Of a stretch of 64,000 nucleotides of DNA, positions 32,208 to 43,414 are shown piece after piece (the stretch's first letter is position 1; the number at the start of each line of letters is the position of its first letter). The stretch spans positions 868,001-932,000 of the forward strand of contig NZ_CP128187.1 of the NCBI RefSeq assembly GCF_035207705.1, in the 5' to 3' direction. A program made the translations under genes and the position numbers. Source of the DNA: Maribacter sp. BPC-D8 (GTDB lineage: Bacteria; Bacteroidota; Bacteroidia; Flavobacteriales; Flavobacteriaceae). The notes beneath the pieces are model-generated. The model saw only the letters and a program-made list of their open reading frames with translations. It was not told where the DNA came from and made no database searches.

Positions 32208-32906
32208 ATGGTAATGAAATATAACTTTTTACTTCTTTTTTTACTCTTCAGCGGTATTTCTATTTGCAATGCCCAGGTTCCAGAACAAGAACTCGATTCT
32301 ATTACAGAAAAGATGATTATTGTTGCTGGTGATTCTTTGGTGCAAAGTTCAATTGCCTTAGAAGAGGCTTATGTATTCGGTAAGCTTAAGTTTTCATCTT
32401 ATGACGATAAATTGCGGTATTACATTTTGCGCAGAAAGACGCAGAAGGTATATCCGTATGCAAAAATGGCTGCTGAACGTCTGGTAGAGTTGAACGATAG
32501 TTTAGCTGATATGAAGAATAATAGAAAGCGAAAGAAATACACCAAAAAAGTACAGAAGTTTATTGAAGAGGAGTTTTCTGAAGAATTGAAAAAGTTGACA
32601 CGTACCGAAGGTCAAATTCTAGTGAAGTTAATTTATAGACAAACTGGTACAACTGCTTTTGACTTGGTTAAAGACTTACGCAATGGCTGGCGCGCCTTTT
32701 GGTACAATACTACAGCGAAGCTTTTTAGTATTAGTATAAAGGAAGAATTTCATCCTGATTTAATAGAAGAAGACTATTTAATAGAAGATATATTGCAACG
32801 TGCCTTTTCTAAAGGTAAGCTAGAGAGGCAAGAAACCGTTCTTGATTACGATTATGATAAGTTGTATAATAAATGGAAGAGAACAACTAAAGTGCCTAAA
32901 GATTAA
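32208..32906 (+). CDS. DUF4294 secreted protein
   Basis: 232 residues; signal peptide ends near NAQ (ISICNAQVPEQE). An alternative ATG at 32214 would fit equally well. The core KLRYYILRRKTQKVYPYAKMAAERL and GQILVKLIYRQTGTTAFDLVKDLRNGW is diagnostic for DUF4294, a Bacteroidota family without known function. Middle region is strongly basic (KNNRKRKKYTKKVQ). It sits divergent to the M42 peptidase, an arrangement I recall from other Flavobacteriaceae. The last four bases overlap the next, convergent gene. Confidence 0.85.
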   Translation: MVMKYNFLLLFLLFSGISICNAQVPEQELDSITEKMIIVAGDSLVQSSIALEEAYVFGKLKFSSYDDKLRYYILRRKTQKVYPYAKMAAERLVELNDSLADMKNNRKRKKYTKKVQKFIEEEFSEELKKLTRTEGQILVKLIYRQTGTTAFDLVKDLRNGWRAFWYNTTAKLFSISIKEEFHPDLIEEDYLIEDILQRAFSKGKLERQETVLDYDYDKLYNKWKRTTKVPKD

Positions 32907-33142
32907 GATGATTTTGTTTTTTTACCGAACATAGAATCCATTATTGTCGTTATACCTTTAAAGCCTGTTCTAACGGCGAAGAATCCCAGAATTATCCCAA
33001 CAATACAAACAGGCCAGAATAAAAAGTTCTCTTGATTTTTAAATGCTTGATACAATACTATAGGCGCGGTAAACATTAATACCACTGTTATGGCTAGGCG
33101 TTTTAAGCCGGTTACCAGCATGTCTTTATCAGTTCGTCTCAT
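32903..33142 (-). CDS. Small two-helix membrane protein (DUF6095-like)
   Basis: 79 residues with two hydrophobic helices, LAITVVLMFTAPIVLYQAF and FWPVCIVGIILGFFAVRTGFKG, flanked by basic residues; C-terminus KKTKSS. I associate it with the DUF6095 family from memory. Its start overlaps the end of the DUF4249 gene by 14 bases, so it is the last gene of the TonB receptor-DUF4249 operon. Function unknown. Confidence 0.72.
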   Translation of the reverse strand: MRRTDKDMLVTGLKRLAITVVLMFTAPIVLYQAFKNQENFLFWPVCIVGIILGFFAVRTGFKGITTIMDSMFGKKTKSS

Positions 33143-34049
33143 CGTTTGTAATTATTATACTATCCTTGTATTCCTCAATTATTGCAAAATAACCCAAGGC
33201 AAAATTATCCGATCTTTCTACATTATCAAAAACCTCGTTATTATCGATGCCTGTAATATTTATAATATTGCCGCGTACTGTTGCTGCTGGCGTTTGAAAG
33301 GGACCTTGGTCGCCACCAGACTGAACAATAATTTGGTTCATGTAATTATAAAATGATTCATCTACTCCTAAAAGACTTATATCTACCACTGAGCTTGTAT
33401 CTATTTCTAAATCATTGTCATAAAAGTATGAAAACACAAAAGTTTGACCTTGGTAAAATTCATCTTCGGTTACCAGAAATTCTCCGAAATCTAAATCTAA
33501 AAGATAAAAATCATCACTTTCGTCAGGGTCTGTAAAGGTTACGATAACCTCTGTTTCATCACCTGAAAAAAGTGTTTCGTCACCTTGAACCAGCGAATCT
33601 ATTGGCACCGATTTTACGTAAGTTGTGGTTGCGAAATAACGCTCTTCTTCTGTTTCTAGAATTAATTGAAACACATCGCCCTCATTAATACTACTAACTC
33701 TAATTCGCTGATCACTATCAAAAGAAGGGTCAGGCACCCATTTTCCACTACCAGGTTCAACTTCTGCTAAGTTTGATATACCGCCACCTTCTAATATTTC
33801 GGGGGCATCTTCTCTAGGGGTTCCGTAATATATAGTAGCGCTTTTTAATGATGCAATAGTGTTTTCATCAAAGAAAGAACTACTCTCAGAAACCGCTATT
33901 TCTATAGGTAGATACTCTTGTGTTTCATCAACTCTAATAACACCGTTTACGATAAGTCTAGTTTCATTTTCAGGGAGCTCTATATCAACAACGTCTTCAC
34001 AAGAAATGAAAGACGTAATAGTTAGCAATAATAACAAATAACGTTTCAT
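33129..34049 (-). CDS. DUF4249 outer-membrane-associated lipoprotein
   Basis: 306 residues; lipoprotein signal with FISC lipobox (Cys17) followed by EDVVDIELPE, a negatively charged tail consistent with surface export in Flavobacteriia. The ETRLIVNGVIRVDETQ start and repeated Asp/Glu-rich beta-rich body are typical of DUF4249, which is nearly always encoded beside a TonB receptor. It starts three bases after the receptor's stop, so it probably forms a lid or substrate-capturing partner for the barrel. Confidence 0.88.
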   Translation of the reverse strand: MKRYLLLLLTITSFISCEDVVDIELPENETRLIVNGVIRVDETQEYLPIEIAVSESSSFFDENTIASLKSATIYYGTPREDAPEILEGGGISNLAEVEPGSGKWVPDPSFDSDQRIRVSSINEGDVFQLILETEEERYFATTTYVKSVPIDSLVQGDETLFSGDETEVIVTFTDPDESDDFYLLDLDFGEFLVTEDEFYQGQTFVFSYFYDNDLEIDTSSVVDISLLGVDESFYNYMNQIIVQSGGDQGPFQTPAATVRGNIINITGIDNNEVFDNVERSDNFALGYFAIIEEYKDSIIITNDETN

Positions 34050-34052
34050 AGC

Positions 34053-36452
34053 TTATAATTTAAAGTTATAGGTAACAGCAGGCACAACACCAAAAATAGA
34101 AGTACGAACAGCTTCGTTGACACCGGTATCATCATTTTGTCTAAAGCTAATAGAGGCTGCATTTCTTCTGTTATAAACATTGTAAAGGCTAAATACCCAT
34201 TCTCCTTTTATTTTCTTATTCTTATTCTTTCTTGGTGTTAATGTTGCGGACAAATCAAGACGATTATACGCTGGTAGCCTTTGGGTGTTTCGAAGACCAT
34301 AATAGGGCACCGTTAAATCTTGAAATTCAAATTGACCTATTGGGTAGTTGGTCGGTTGCCCTGTTTGGTAGGTGAAGTTACTGCTGACACTCCATTTTTC
34401 ATTTACATCATAATTTACGAACAAAGACACATCATGTGTTTTGTCGTAAGGGGTGTTATACCAATTGCCAAAATTAATACCTGATTCTAAATTACTTCGG
34501 CCGTCATCTGCGGTAGAAGCTCTACCAGGGGTGCGTTGCTCAGATTTAGATAATGTATATGCTAACCAACCTTGTAATTTACCTTCGTTTTTACGTAACA
34601 AAAACTCCAAACCGTAAGCACGAGCTTCTCCATTTAAAATTACTTGCTCTATGGCATTGTTCGCAATTAAATTAGCACCATCGATATAATCTATTCTATT
34701 TTGAACATCTTTATAGAAAACCTCCGTTTCAACCGAGTAATCTCCATCCTTTAAATTTTTAAAGTATCCGAAGGCATACTGATCTAATAATTGAGGTTTC
34801 GTAAACGGTCCGCTTGGTGTCCAAACATCTAAAGGAGTAGGGGAGCTTGTGTTTGAAAGTAGGTGTAAATACTGAGCTAATCTTGTATAACTAGCTTTTA
34901 TAGAACTGGTCTCGTTTAAGGTGTAAGATAAAGATGCTCTCGGTTCAAAATTACTAAAGTTCGATATTGTGGTTCCTCTGCCAGGGTTTATAACATCAAT
35001 AGGTTCTGCTTCTTTATAAATCAGCAAAAAAGGATCGAAATCAACAGGATTGTTATTGGTATAGACGTTCAGTTCATCTTGACCAAGTCTCATAAAGTGG
35101 CTAAAGCGTAAACCGTAACCCAGGCTTAAATTATCGGTAACTCGGTGTTCAAAATCTACATAGGCTGCAAATTCGTTGGCGTATTTTTGAATTAGTTGTT
35201 CTTCGACAATTCCTGATTCTGCATTACTTGGTTCTATTTTACCTGGATTAAATTGATAGTACACATTATTGACTCCGTAATTTACCTGTAACTTATCGGT
35301 AGCATAATGTTTTAGATCGTATTTGATATTGAAATTACGGATGCCTGAATTCCAGTTGAATCCTACGAAATCTAATTTCAATCCGTAATAGTAATCAGAG
35401 TAAATCAGTGATAGGTTTGAGAAAAGCTTATTAGAGAATAAATGGTTCCATCTAAAGTTACCAACGGTATTACCGTAAGTATTGACAAAGCTATCATTGA
35501 TGCCAAATACATCTCTACCGAAATAACCAGATAGAAAAATATTGTTTTTATCGTTTAATCTATAATTCAGCTTAGTGTTTAGATCATAGAAATAAGCTGT
35601 ATTATCAACATCAAAAAGGGGTAGAAAAAGATGTGCGTACGAAGCTCTACCGCCAATAAGAAAAGCAGCTTTATCTTTCTTTATAGGACCTTCGATTAAA
35701 AGTCTACTCGCTACGGCACCAATACCACCATTCATTTTAAACTCCTTACTATTTCCCTCTTTTTGAAAAATATCTAGAACAGAAGAAACTCTACCACCGT
35801 AACGAGCTGGAATACCACCTTTGTAGAGTTTTACATCTTTTATAGCATCAGGATTAAACACGGAAAAGAATCCGAATAAGTGTGATGAATTAAAGATAAT
35901 AGCCTCATCTAAAAGAATTAGATTTTGATCTGCAGCACCACCACGAACATTAAAGCCAGAAGCACCTTCACCTGCATTTGTAACCCCCGGAAGCAATAGA
36001 ATAGATTTAATAACATCAGCTTCACCAAGAATTACCGGTATTTTTTTTATGGTACCAACCGATAGTGTATTGACGCTCATTTGTGGTTTTCTGATATCCA
36101 TCTTTTCCACATTTTCGGTAACGACAACTTCTTCTAGCTGTTCAGCTTCTTCTTCAAGTAAATAATCAATACGCTTATTTTCGGTAAGGATTATTTCTTG
36201 TAGAACATCTTCAAAACCTAAATAACTAATTAGAATCGTATACGTGCCTTCGGGTAATGTAATGGAGTAAAAACCATACTCATTTGTAGTGACACCAGTG
36301 CTTAATTCAGGTATGGCAACGGTAACTCCGATAAGCGTTTCGTTACTGCTAGATTCAGCTATTGAACCACTTAACGTATATTTTTGTTGCCCCCATGATG
36401 AAAAAGAGAAGCATAACAGCGAGATAAGAATAAATGGTAAATATCCTTTCAT
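34053..36452 (-). CDS. TonB-dependent receptor paired with DUF4249
   Basis: 799 residues from ATG 36452 (a TTG lies one codon earlier). Signal peptide to about residue 22 (SWGQQ), CarboxypepD_reg-like domain (about 24-105), plug domain with FNVRGGAADQNLILLDEA and YKGGIPARYGGRVSSVLDI, and a barrel to the C-terminal NFKL. First gene of an operon with DUF4249 and DUF6095-like genes. The cargo is unknown; related loci are not glycan SusCD systems, so peptide, metal-chelate or other cargo is possible. Confidence 0.92.
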   Translation of the reverse strand: MKGYLPFILISLLCFSFSSWGQQKYTLSGSIAESSSNETLIGVTVAIPELSTGVTTNEYGFYSITLPEGTYTILISYLGFEDVLQEIILTENKRIDYLLEEEAEQLEEVVVTENVEKMDIRKPQMSVNTLSVGTIKKIPVILGEADVIKSILLLPGVTNAGEGASGFNVRGGAADQNLILLDEAIIFNSSHLFGFFSVFNPDAIKDVKLYKGGIPARYGGRVSSVLDIFQKEGNSKEFKMNGGIGAVASRLLIEGPIKKDKAAFLIGGRASYAHLFLPLFDVDNTAYFYDLNTKLNYRLNDKNNIFLSGYFGRDVFGINDSFVNTYGNTVGNFRWNHLFSNKLFSNLSLIYSDYYYGLKLDFVGFNWNSGIRNFNIKYDLKHYATDKLQVNYGVNNVYYQFNPGKIEPSNAESGIVEEQLIQKYANEFAAYVDFEHRVTDNLSLGYGLRFSHFMRLGQDELNVYTNNNPVDFDPFLLIYKEAEPIDVINPGRGTTISNFSNFEPRASLSYTLNETSSIKASYTRLAQYLHLLSNTSSPTPLDVWTPSGPFTKPQLLDQYAFGYFKNLKDGDYSVETEVFYKDVQNRIDYIDGANLIANNAIEQVILNGEARAYGLEFLLRKNEGKLQGWLAYTLSKSEQRTPGRASTADDGRSNLESGINFGNWYNTPYDKTHDVSLFVNYDVNEKWSVSSNFTYQTGQPTNYPIGQFEFQDLTVPYYGLRNTQRLPAYNRLDLSATLTPRKNKNKKIKGEWVFSLYNVYNRRNAASISFRQNDDTGVNEAVRTSIFGVVPAVTYNFKL

Positions 36453-36513
36453 CAATTTTTTTTGTAAAAATACTTAGAAATAGGAGATACTCCTACAACT
36501 AATTATAAGTCAA

Positions 36514-36549
36514 AAAAAATACCCTCAACTTTCGTTGAGGGTATTTTTT
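36514..36549 (-). terminator. Terminator of icd
   Basis: Perfect 16-base-pair inverted repeat (36514-36529 with 36534-36549) around a TTTC loop, with A/T runs at both ends; it lies 16 bases beyond the icd stop codon. Confidence 0.9.
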
Positions 36550-36565
36550 AATTCAATTTATATAA

Positions 36566-38794
<2,229 letters not shown>

Positions 38795-38809
38795 TTAATT
38801 TAAGCGGAA

Positions 38810-38817
38810 CAAATATA
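38810..38817 (-). promoter_or_regulatory. icd promoter -7 element (TATATTTG)
   Basis: Minus strand TATATTTG, exact TAnnTTTG, 27 bases upstream of the icd ATG. Confidence 0.55.
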
Positions 38818-38890
38818 CGATTTTCTAAAAGTTTGAAAGCGGGGAGTGGGCTTTATATTTAAGACTAAGAAGGAAGATTTGTTAAATAAC

Positions 38891-38930
38891 AAAAGCCATA
38901 TCAATGTACGCATACAATGATATGGCTTTT
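38891..38930. terminator. Orphan hairpin in the icd-rplS gap
   Basis: Thirteen-base-pair perfect stem (38891-38903 with 38918-38930), 14-base loop, five T residues on the plus strand. No annotated gene would use it: icd starts 109 bases away in the other direction, rplS already has its own terminator. Confidence 0.7.
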
Positions 38931-39322
38931 TAGAAAAAGTTTACGGACAGTTTGTTTTAATTTTTCATTAAAACGGCAACCCTTGATTGCACCCGCTTCA
39001 CTAATTCAACGTTTAAAATGTTTTTCGATTCTCAAGTACGTAACCTAACATCTACACATCATTTCTTTTTTGTTGTCTTCATCGAAGATTAAAAACCTAG
39101 TATATAGTTTTTTTAAAATTCAATTAACTTTAAGTTTTAAGAGCGACAGCTAATAAGCTTAAAATTTACCTCATTTAATTATCATTAAATGAATCGGTCA
39201 AACAGCAATACGATAGAACGTAAACTTCGTAATGGCGAAAAAATGAATATTTTCTAATTTCTATTTCTTAACCACACTCTAATTTACAAAAAAAAGTAAT
39301 TCAAACCTTATTTTTGTAAACT

Positions 39323-39404
39323 TTTATTAATCAACACATTATGAACATGGGTTATTAACTTTTGTTCATAAAAAAAGCACCGGATCAAAATGAAACGGTG
39401 CTTT
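39323..39404 (+). ncRNA. Candidate small RNA opposite the rplS 3' end
   Basis: A plus-strand -7 element TATTTTTG (39309-39316) would start transcription near 39323. The transcript would fold into a stem TATGAACA/TGTTCATA (39340-39347 with 39363-39370) and a terminal hairpin 39374-39382 with 39396-39404. The plus-strand tail has only a short T-run (CTTTGTAA), so termination is not certain. This is inference from layout alone. Confidence 0.2.
39371..39404 (-). terminator. Terminator of rplS
   Basis: Nine-base-pair stem AAAGCACCG/CGGTGCTTT (39374-39382 with 39396-39404) followed on the minus strand by a U-run; 22 bases past the rplS stop. Confidence 0.85.
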
Positions 39405-39425
39405 GTAATATTTAGGAAGAGAAAT

Positions 39426-39776
39426 TTATCCTCTTATCTCTTTAATTCTAGCTTTCTTACCAGTTAATTCACGGAAGTAGTAAATTCTAGATCTACGTAC
39501 TTTACCACGTTTGTTAACTTCAATTTTTTGAAGTGCAGGTAAGTTAATTGGGAAGATACGCTCAACACCAACAGTACCTGACATTTTACGGATAGTAAAA
39601 GTTTCTGTTGAACCAGAACCTCTACGTTGTATTACAACTCCTTTAAAGAACTGAGTTCTCGTTTTTTCACCTTCCTTAATTTCGTAGTACACAGTAATTG
39701 TGTCACCAGAAGAAAATTTTGGAAATTCTTTTTTAGTTACGAACTCGTCTTGTACAAATTTTATTAATGATTCCAT
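39426..39776 (-). CDS. rplS: 50S ribosomal protein L19
   Basis: 116 residues from ATG 39776 (MESLIKFVQDEFVTKKEFPKF); the frame is open for 24 more codons upstream but those run through the promoter. KFSSGDTITVYYEIKEGEKTR, GVVIQRRGSGSTETFTIRK and RRSRIYYFRELTGKKARIKE are the L19 core, located at the subunit interface. Transcribed alone from the -7 element at 39846; trmD, commonly next to it, is 136 bases upstream with the same direction. Confidence 0.98.
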   Translation of the reverse strand: MESLIKFVQDEFVTKKEFPKFSSGDTITVYYEIKEGEKTRTQFFKGVVIQRRGSGSTETFTIRKMSGTVGVERIFPINLPALQKIEVNKRGKVRRSRIYYFRELTGKKARIKEIRG

Positions 39777-39845
39777 TGTATAGTTAATTGGAATTAAATT
39801 AAAGCAACATTCACGATTATCGTCAGAGGTTGTTCTAACAGGGTG

Positions 39846-39853
39846 CAAAAATA
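39846..39853 (-). promoter_or_regulatory. rplS promoter -7 element (TATTTTTG)
   Basis: Minus strand TATTTTTG exact match, 69 bases upstream of the rplS ATG. Confidence 0.5.
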
Positions 39854-39912
39854 ATATTTAAATTAAAACACACAAGCATTTATGTGGTTTTTCTTTAATA
39901 TTCAAAATTAGA

Positions 39913-40587
39913 CTACTCAAGTAAGTCCGGACGCAGTTTTTCTGTACGCTCGTACGCCTTATCTTCTCGCCATTCTTCAATCTTTCCGAAATTGCCACTT
40001 AATAGAATATCGGGCACATTCATACCTTTGTATTCCGCAGGTCTCGTATACACAGGCGGTGCTAATAATCCGTCTTGGAAAGTATCTGTTAGGGCAGAAG
40101 TTTCATCGTTCAATACTCCTGGTAATAATCTAATAATAGAATCGCAAAGTACTGCTGCACCTAACTCTCCGCCAGAAAGCACATAATCACCAATGGATAT
40201 TTCTTTGGTAATAAAAGCATCTCTAACACGTTGGTCAACACCTTTATAATGACCACAGAGAATAATGATGTTTTCTGCCAATGACATGGTATTAGCCATT
40301 TTTTGGTTTAATGTTGTGCCATCGGGAGTCATATATATAACCTCGTCATATTCGCGTTGCGATTTTAGATCAGTTATACATTTGTCTATTGGTTCTATCA
40401 TGAGCACCATTCCGGCTCCGCCGCCAAATTGATAATCATCAACATTTCGGTATTTCGTTTCGGTATAATCTCTAAGATTGTGAAAGTGTACTTCTACCAA
40501 TCCTTTTTCTATAGCTCTCTTTAATATAGAAGCTTCAAAGGGGCTGGTAAGTAACTCTGGTAATACGGTAATAATATCTATTCGCAT
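39913..40587 (-). CDS. trmD: tRNA (guanine37-N1)-methyltransferase
   Basis: SPOUT enzyme methylating G37 next to the anticodon and preventing +1 frameshifts. ATG 40587 gives [13 protein letters not shown], the true TrmD N-terminus (224 residues). [35 protein letters not shown] and [11 protein letters not shown] form the knotted SAM site with catalytic Asp in the later DTFQDG region. The upstream GNAT gene ends 17 bases before the start, so both are in one operon. Confidence 0.96.
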   Translation of the reverse strand: MRIDIITVLPELLTSPFEASILKRAIEKGLVEVHFHNLRDYTETKYRNVDDYQFGGGAGMVLMIEPIDKCITDLKSQREYDEVIYMTPDGTTLNQKMANTMSLAENIIILCGHYKGVDQRVRDAFITKEISIGDYVLSGGELGAAVLCDSIIRLLPGVLNDETSALTDTFQDGLLAPPVYTRPAEYKGMNVPDILLSGNFGKIEEWREDKAYERTEKLRPDLLE

Positions 40588-40604
40588 CTTTTGAATTTGC
40601 ATCA

Positions 40605-41048
40605 TCATTTAACCTGCCAAAAGTAATGAAAAGCGTGGTAATCTTTCGCCCATCCTAATTTCTCATATAATTTTTGCGCCGGATTGTCAATGGCGGTTTC
40701 TAATGCGAGTCCTTTGAAATTATTCTTCTTGCAAAATTCTTGTGCTTTCAGCAGTAATTGTTCTCCAACAGACGCTCCTCGGTAATTAGCATCAACAAAC
40801 AAATCATTTAGAACAAGAGATTTTTGTAGGTTGACAGAAGAGAAGGTGTAATACAGTTGTACAAAACCGATAGCCTTGTTGCCTTCATATGCCGCGAATA
40901 TGATAGATTCTTCTTTTGTAATTCTCTCATTTAAAAATTTGGCGGCAGCATCGGTATCTGATTCCATCTTATAAAATACCCGGTACCCATCGAAAAGAGG
41001 AATGATATCAGTAATATCGGTTGTTGTAATTCTACGTATACTTTTCAT
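40605..41048 (-). CDS. GNAT-family N-acetyltransferase
   Basis: 147 residues. Typical GNAT order: strand [19 protein letters not shown], acetyl-CoA-binding motif [15 protein letters not shown] (residues about 88-102, matching R/Q-x-x-G-x-G/A) and [19 protein letters not shown]. Substrate unknown. It lies in the trmD operon, upstream of trmD by 17 bases. Confidence 0.85.
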   Translation of the reverse strand: MKSIRRITTTDITDIIPLFDGYRVFYKMESDTDAAAKFLNERITKEESIIFAAYEGNKAIGFVQLYYTFSSVNLQKSLVLNDLFVDANYRGASVGEQLLLKAQEFCKKNNFKGLALETAIDNPAQKLYEKLGWAKDYHAFHYFWQVK

Positions 41049-41051
41049 ATC

Positions 41052-41078
41052 AAAAAAAAGCTCCGTTAAGGAGCTTTT
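41052..41078 (-). terminator. Terminator after the coiled-coil membrane protein gene
   Basis: Nine-base-pair stem (41056-41064 with 41070-41078), loop GTTAA, U-run on the minus strand, immediately past the stop at 41081. Confidence 0.85.
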
Positions 41079-41080
41079 AA

Positions 41081-41704
41081 TTATTTAGTTTTCTTCTGTT
41101 TATTTATCTCATCTTGTAGTTGCCTACTGACTTTTTGCTCGCGCTCTAGGGATCTTCTTCTGTGATCTTCGTATTCAACCTCTAGCTCAGAAAGATTTTG
41201 TTTCGCTTCTTGAGTCAAAATATTACTATTTCTAAACTTATAGATGAATAAGCCTAGTGTTAGAAACAGTCCGCCAATAATCATCCAAAGAACAAAATTA
41301 TATGTTCCTTTAGAAACGGGTAAACCTAGAAAAAACATACTATCTTTTTCTTCGGTTACTGCACCTAAATTAGTTGTCGTTTCCTCTAACTTATTATTTA
41401 AGGAAGTAATAGTAGTTTCATGTTCAGCAATTGTCGACTTAAGCTCGCCTGTTTTTTTATTCATGGCAGCGATAGAATCTAAAACATTCTTACGAATCTT
41501 AAAAAGATTGGTTTCTTTTACCACTTCATATCTAATACCGTCAGCTCTATAATTACCTGAACGCTTGGCAATAAAATCGAATTGATTACTAATAGGACCT
41601 TCGTCTAAAGACAGTTTATCATCCTCTTCTTCAGTGTCTTGAGCAAATTGTACATTACTAGCTAAAAGCAATGCCAGTAGTAAAAGTATTCTATAGAATT
41701 TCAT
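41081..41704 (-). CDS. Coiled-coil single-pass membrane protein beside trmD
   Basis: 207 residues. Signal peptide MKFYRILLLLALLLASNVQFAQ, an acidic segment, then a coiled coil (about 75-118, repeated KTGELKSTIAEHETTITSLNN pattern), one transmembrane helix (about 135-155) and a second, charged cytoplasmic coiled coil (about 165-205) ending KQKKTK. No methyltransferase motif is present, although homologues have been labelled tRNA methyltransferase because of the trmD neighbour. Probably a structural or tethering protein spanning the membrane. Confidence 0.8.
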   Translation of the reverse strand: MKFYRILLLLALLLASNVQFAQDTEEEDDKLSLDEGPISNQFDFIAKRSGNYRADGIRYEVVKETNLFKIRKNVLDSIAAMNKKTGELKSTIAEHETTITSLNNKLEETTTNLGAVTEEKDSMFFLGLPVSKGTYNFVLWMIIGGLFLTLGLFIYKFRNSNILTQEAKQNLSELEVEYEDHRRRSLEREQKVSRQLQDEINKQKKTK

Positions 41705-41849
41705 GTAATAGATTCTTAGGTTAATTTGAATAATTTAGAGTTGACTAAAGTACTTTATAATTGTCGAATTATAAAATAAAGAACAAAGCTAAAAAACCTT
41801 TATTTAACTACGTAGCATATTGATAAATAGATGTCATAATTTTTAAAAA

Positions 41850-43298
41850 TTAATAATAAGTAAAACGACGAACTTTGGCAATATACTTTGCTAGGCGAAT
41901 TACCTGATGTGAATAGCCATATTCGTTATCATACCAGATGTACAGAATAATGTTTTTACCGCTTTCTGATACAATTGTCGCCATACTATCATAAATAGAT
42001 GGGGCAGAGGTGCCAACGATATCTGATGATACCAATTCCTTATCTAACGAATATTTTATTTGCTCTACCAAGTCTCCTTCAAGAGCGTATTTTTTAATCA
42101 TGCTGTTCACACCTTCAAGAGATGTTTTTTGGTTTACATCAAGATTTAAAATAGCTAAAGAACCATTAGGTACTGGAACTCGAATAGCGTTAGATGTCAA
42201 TTTACCTTTTAAAGACGGTAAAGCTTTTGTTACAGCTTTTCCTGCTCCGGTCTCAGTAATTACCATATTTAGAGCAGCTGCGCGACCTCTTCGGTATTTA
42301 CTATGCATGTTATCGACCAAATTTTGGTCATTAGTGTATGCGTGTATAGTTTCTAGGTGACCTTTTTCGATTCCTAAAGTTTCTTCAATAGCTTTTAGAA
42401 TAGGAGTGATGGCATTTGTGGTACATGAGGCAGCTGAAAATATTTCAGTTTCATCAGGACTGTATTCTAAATGGTTTACACCATGTACAATGTTCGCAAC
42501 TTCTTTACCTGGTGCCGTTAATAGTACTTTTGATGCTCCTTTTGCTTGTAAGTGTCTTTCTAATTGTTCTTTAGTTCTAAATGCGCCGGTATTGTCAATA
42601 ACCAAGGCATCTTTAATTCCGTATTCGGTATAGTCAATTTCTTCTGGCATGTTCGCATAGATAACATGTACCGTAGTGCCGTTTATAATAAGTTTAAGGT
42701 TCGCATAATCTACTTTTACCGTACCGTTAAAAATACCATGAACAGAATCTGTTCTTAATAAACTGGCTCTTTTTTCAAGATTTTCAATACTTGGTTTGCC
42801 TCTTACTACAATTGCTCTTAATCGTAATTGATTTCCTTTACCGGTTTTAGACATTAACTCTCTGGCAACTAATCTGCCAATACGTCCAAATCCGTATAAC
42901 ACAACATCTTTCGGTTCAATGCTTTTAAAATCTTGTGCAGATTGTAATTTATCAATTACAAAAGATTTTACATTGTTTAAGATGTTGGTGTCAGAATGGT
43001 ATTCATACGTTAATTTACCAATATCTAATTTAGAAGGTGGTAAAAGCATGTCTGAGATAGCGCGTAAAATTTCAACCGAATCAAAAATTGATATTGGTTT
43101 TTGTACAAATTCACCAGCATACTCATGTAAATGAATAATGTCACTTACATTTTTGTCAATAACCTGATTTTTAAAAAGGACAATTTCAATAGATTTATCA
43201 TACCATAAATCACTTACGATTTTGATAAATTCAGTCGTAGCCTTTCTACGGTCTGCTTGAAATGCCAGCTCTTTTTCAAATGTGGTCTGTGGAGCCAT
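41850..43298 (-). CDS. gap: Glyceraldehyde-3-phosphate dehydrogenase, long form
   Basis: 482 residues, about 145 longer than the usual 335. The standard enzyme starts near residue 130: NAD motif YGFGRIGR (135-142), catalytic Cys292 in SCTTN, HAYTNDQNLVDNMH and the C-terminal WYDNEYGYSHQV. Residues 1-about 125 are a separate helical N-domain without signal peptide, of unknown role. The residue set around DNMHSKYRRGRAAALN is typical of NADP-tolerant or chloroplast-like GAPDH. Own promoter at 43327, so probably a dedicated glycolytic or gluconeogenic isozyme. Confidence 0.92.
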   Translation of the reverse strand: MAPQTTFEKELAFQADRRKATTEFIKIVSDLWYDKSIEIVLFKNQVIDKNVSDIIHLHEYAGEFVQKPISIFDSVEILRAISDMLLPPSKLDIGKLTYEYHSDTNILNNVKSFVIDKLQSAQDFKSIEPKDVVLYGFGRIGRLVARELMSKTGKGNQLRLRAIVVRGKPSIENLEKRASLLRTDSVHGIFNGTVKVDYANLKLIINGTTVHVIYANMPEEIDYTEYGIKDALVIDNTGAFRTKEQLERHLQAKGASKVLLTAPGKEVANIVHGVNHLEYSPDETEIFSAASCTTNAITPILKAIEETLGIEKGHLETIHAYTNDQNLVDNMHSKYRRGRAAALNMVITETGAGKAVTKALPSLKGKLTSNAIRVPVPNGSLAILNLDVNQKTSLEGVNSMIKKYALEGDLVEQIKYSLDKELVSSDIVGTSAPSIYDSMATIVSESGKNIILYIWYDNEYGYSHQVIRLAKYIAKVRRFTYY

Positions 43299-43326
43299 AA
43301 TTAGTTGATTATTTTTATAATTCGCA

Positions 43327-43334
43327 CAAAACTA
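43327..43334 (-). promoter_or_regulatory. gap promoter -7 element (TAGTTTTG)
   Basis: Minus strand TAGTTTTG exact TAnnTTTG match, 28 bases upstream of the ATG. Confidence 0.5.
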
Positions 43335-43366
43335 GAAAAATTAACCACTTAAAATAAATATTTTTC

Positions 43367-43395
43367 AAAAAAAAGCCTTCGTTTTTGCGAAGGCC
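43367..43395 (-). terminator. Terminator of the HtrA protease gene
   Basis: Seven-base-pair stem GCCTTCG/CGAAGGC (43375-43381 with 43388-43394), six-base loop, eight U residues on the minus strand. Confidence 0.85.
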
Positions 43396-43414
43396 GTATT
43401 TTTTAAACTTTATT

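Noticed and set aside
39189..39257. 22-codon frame MNRSNSNTIERKLRNGEKMN in the icd-rplS gap
   Set aside because: It has no visible ribosome binding site, begins inside an AT-rich hairpin, and has nothing to support translation; kept only as a curiosity.
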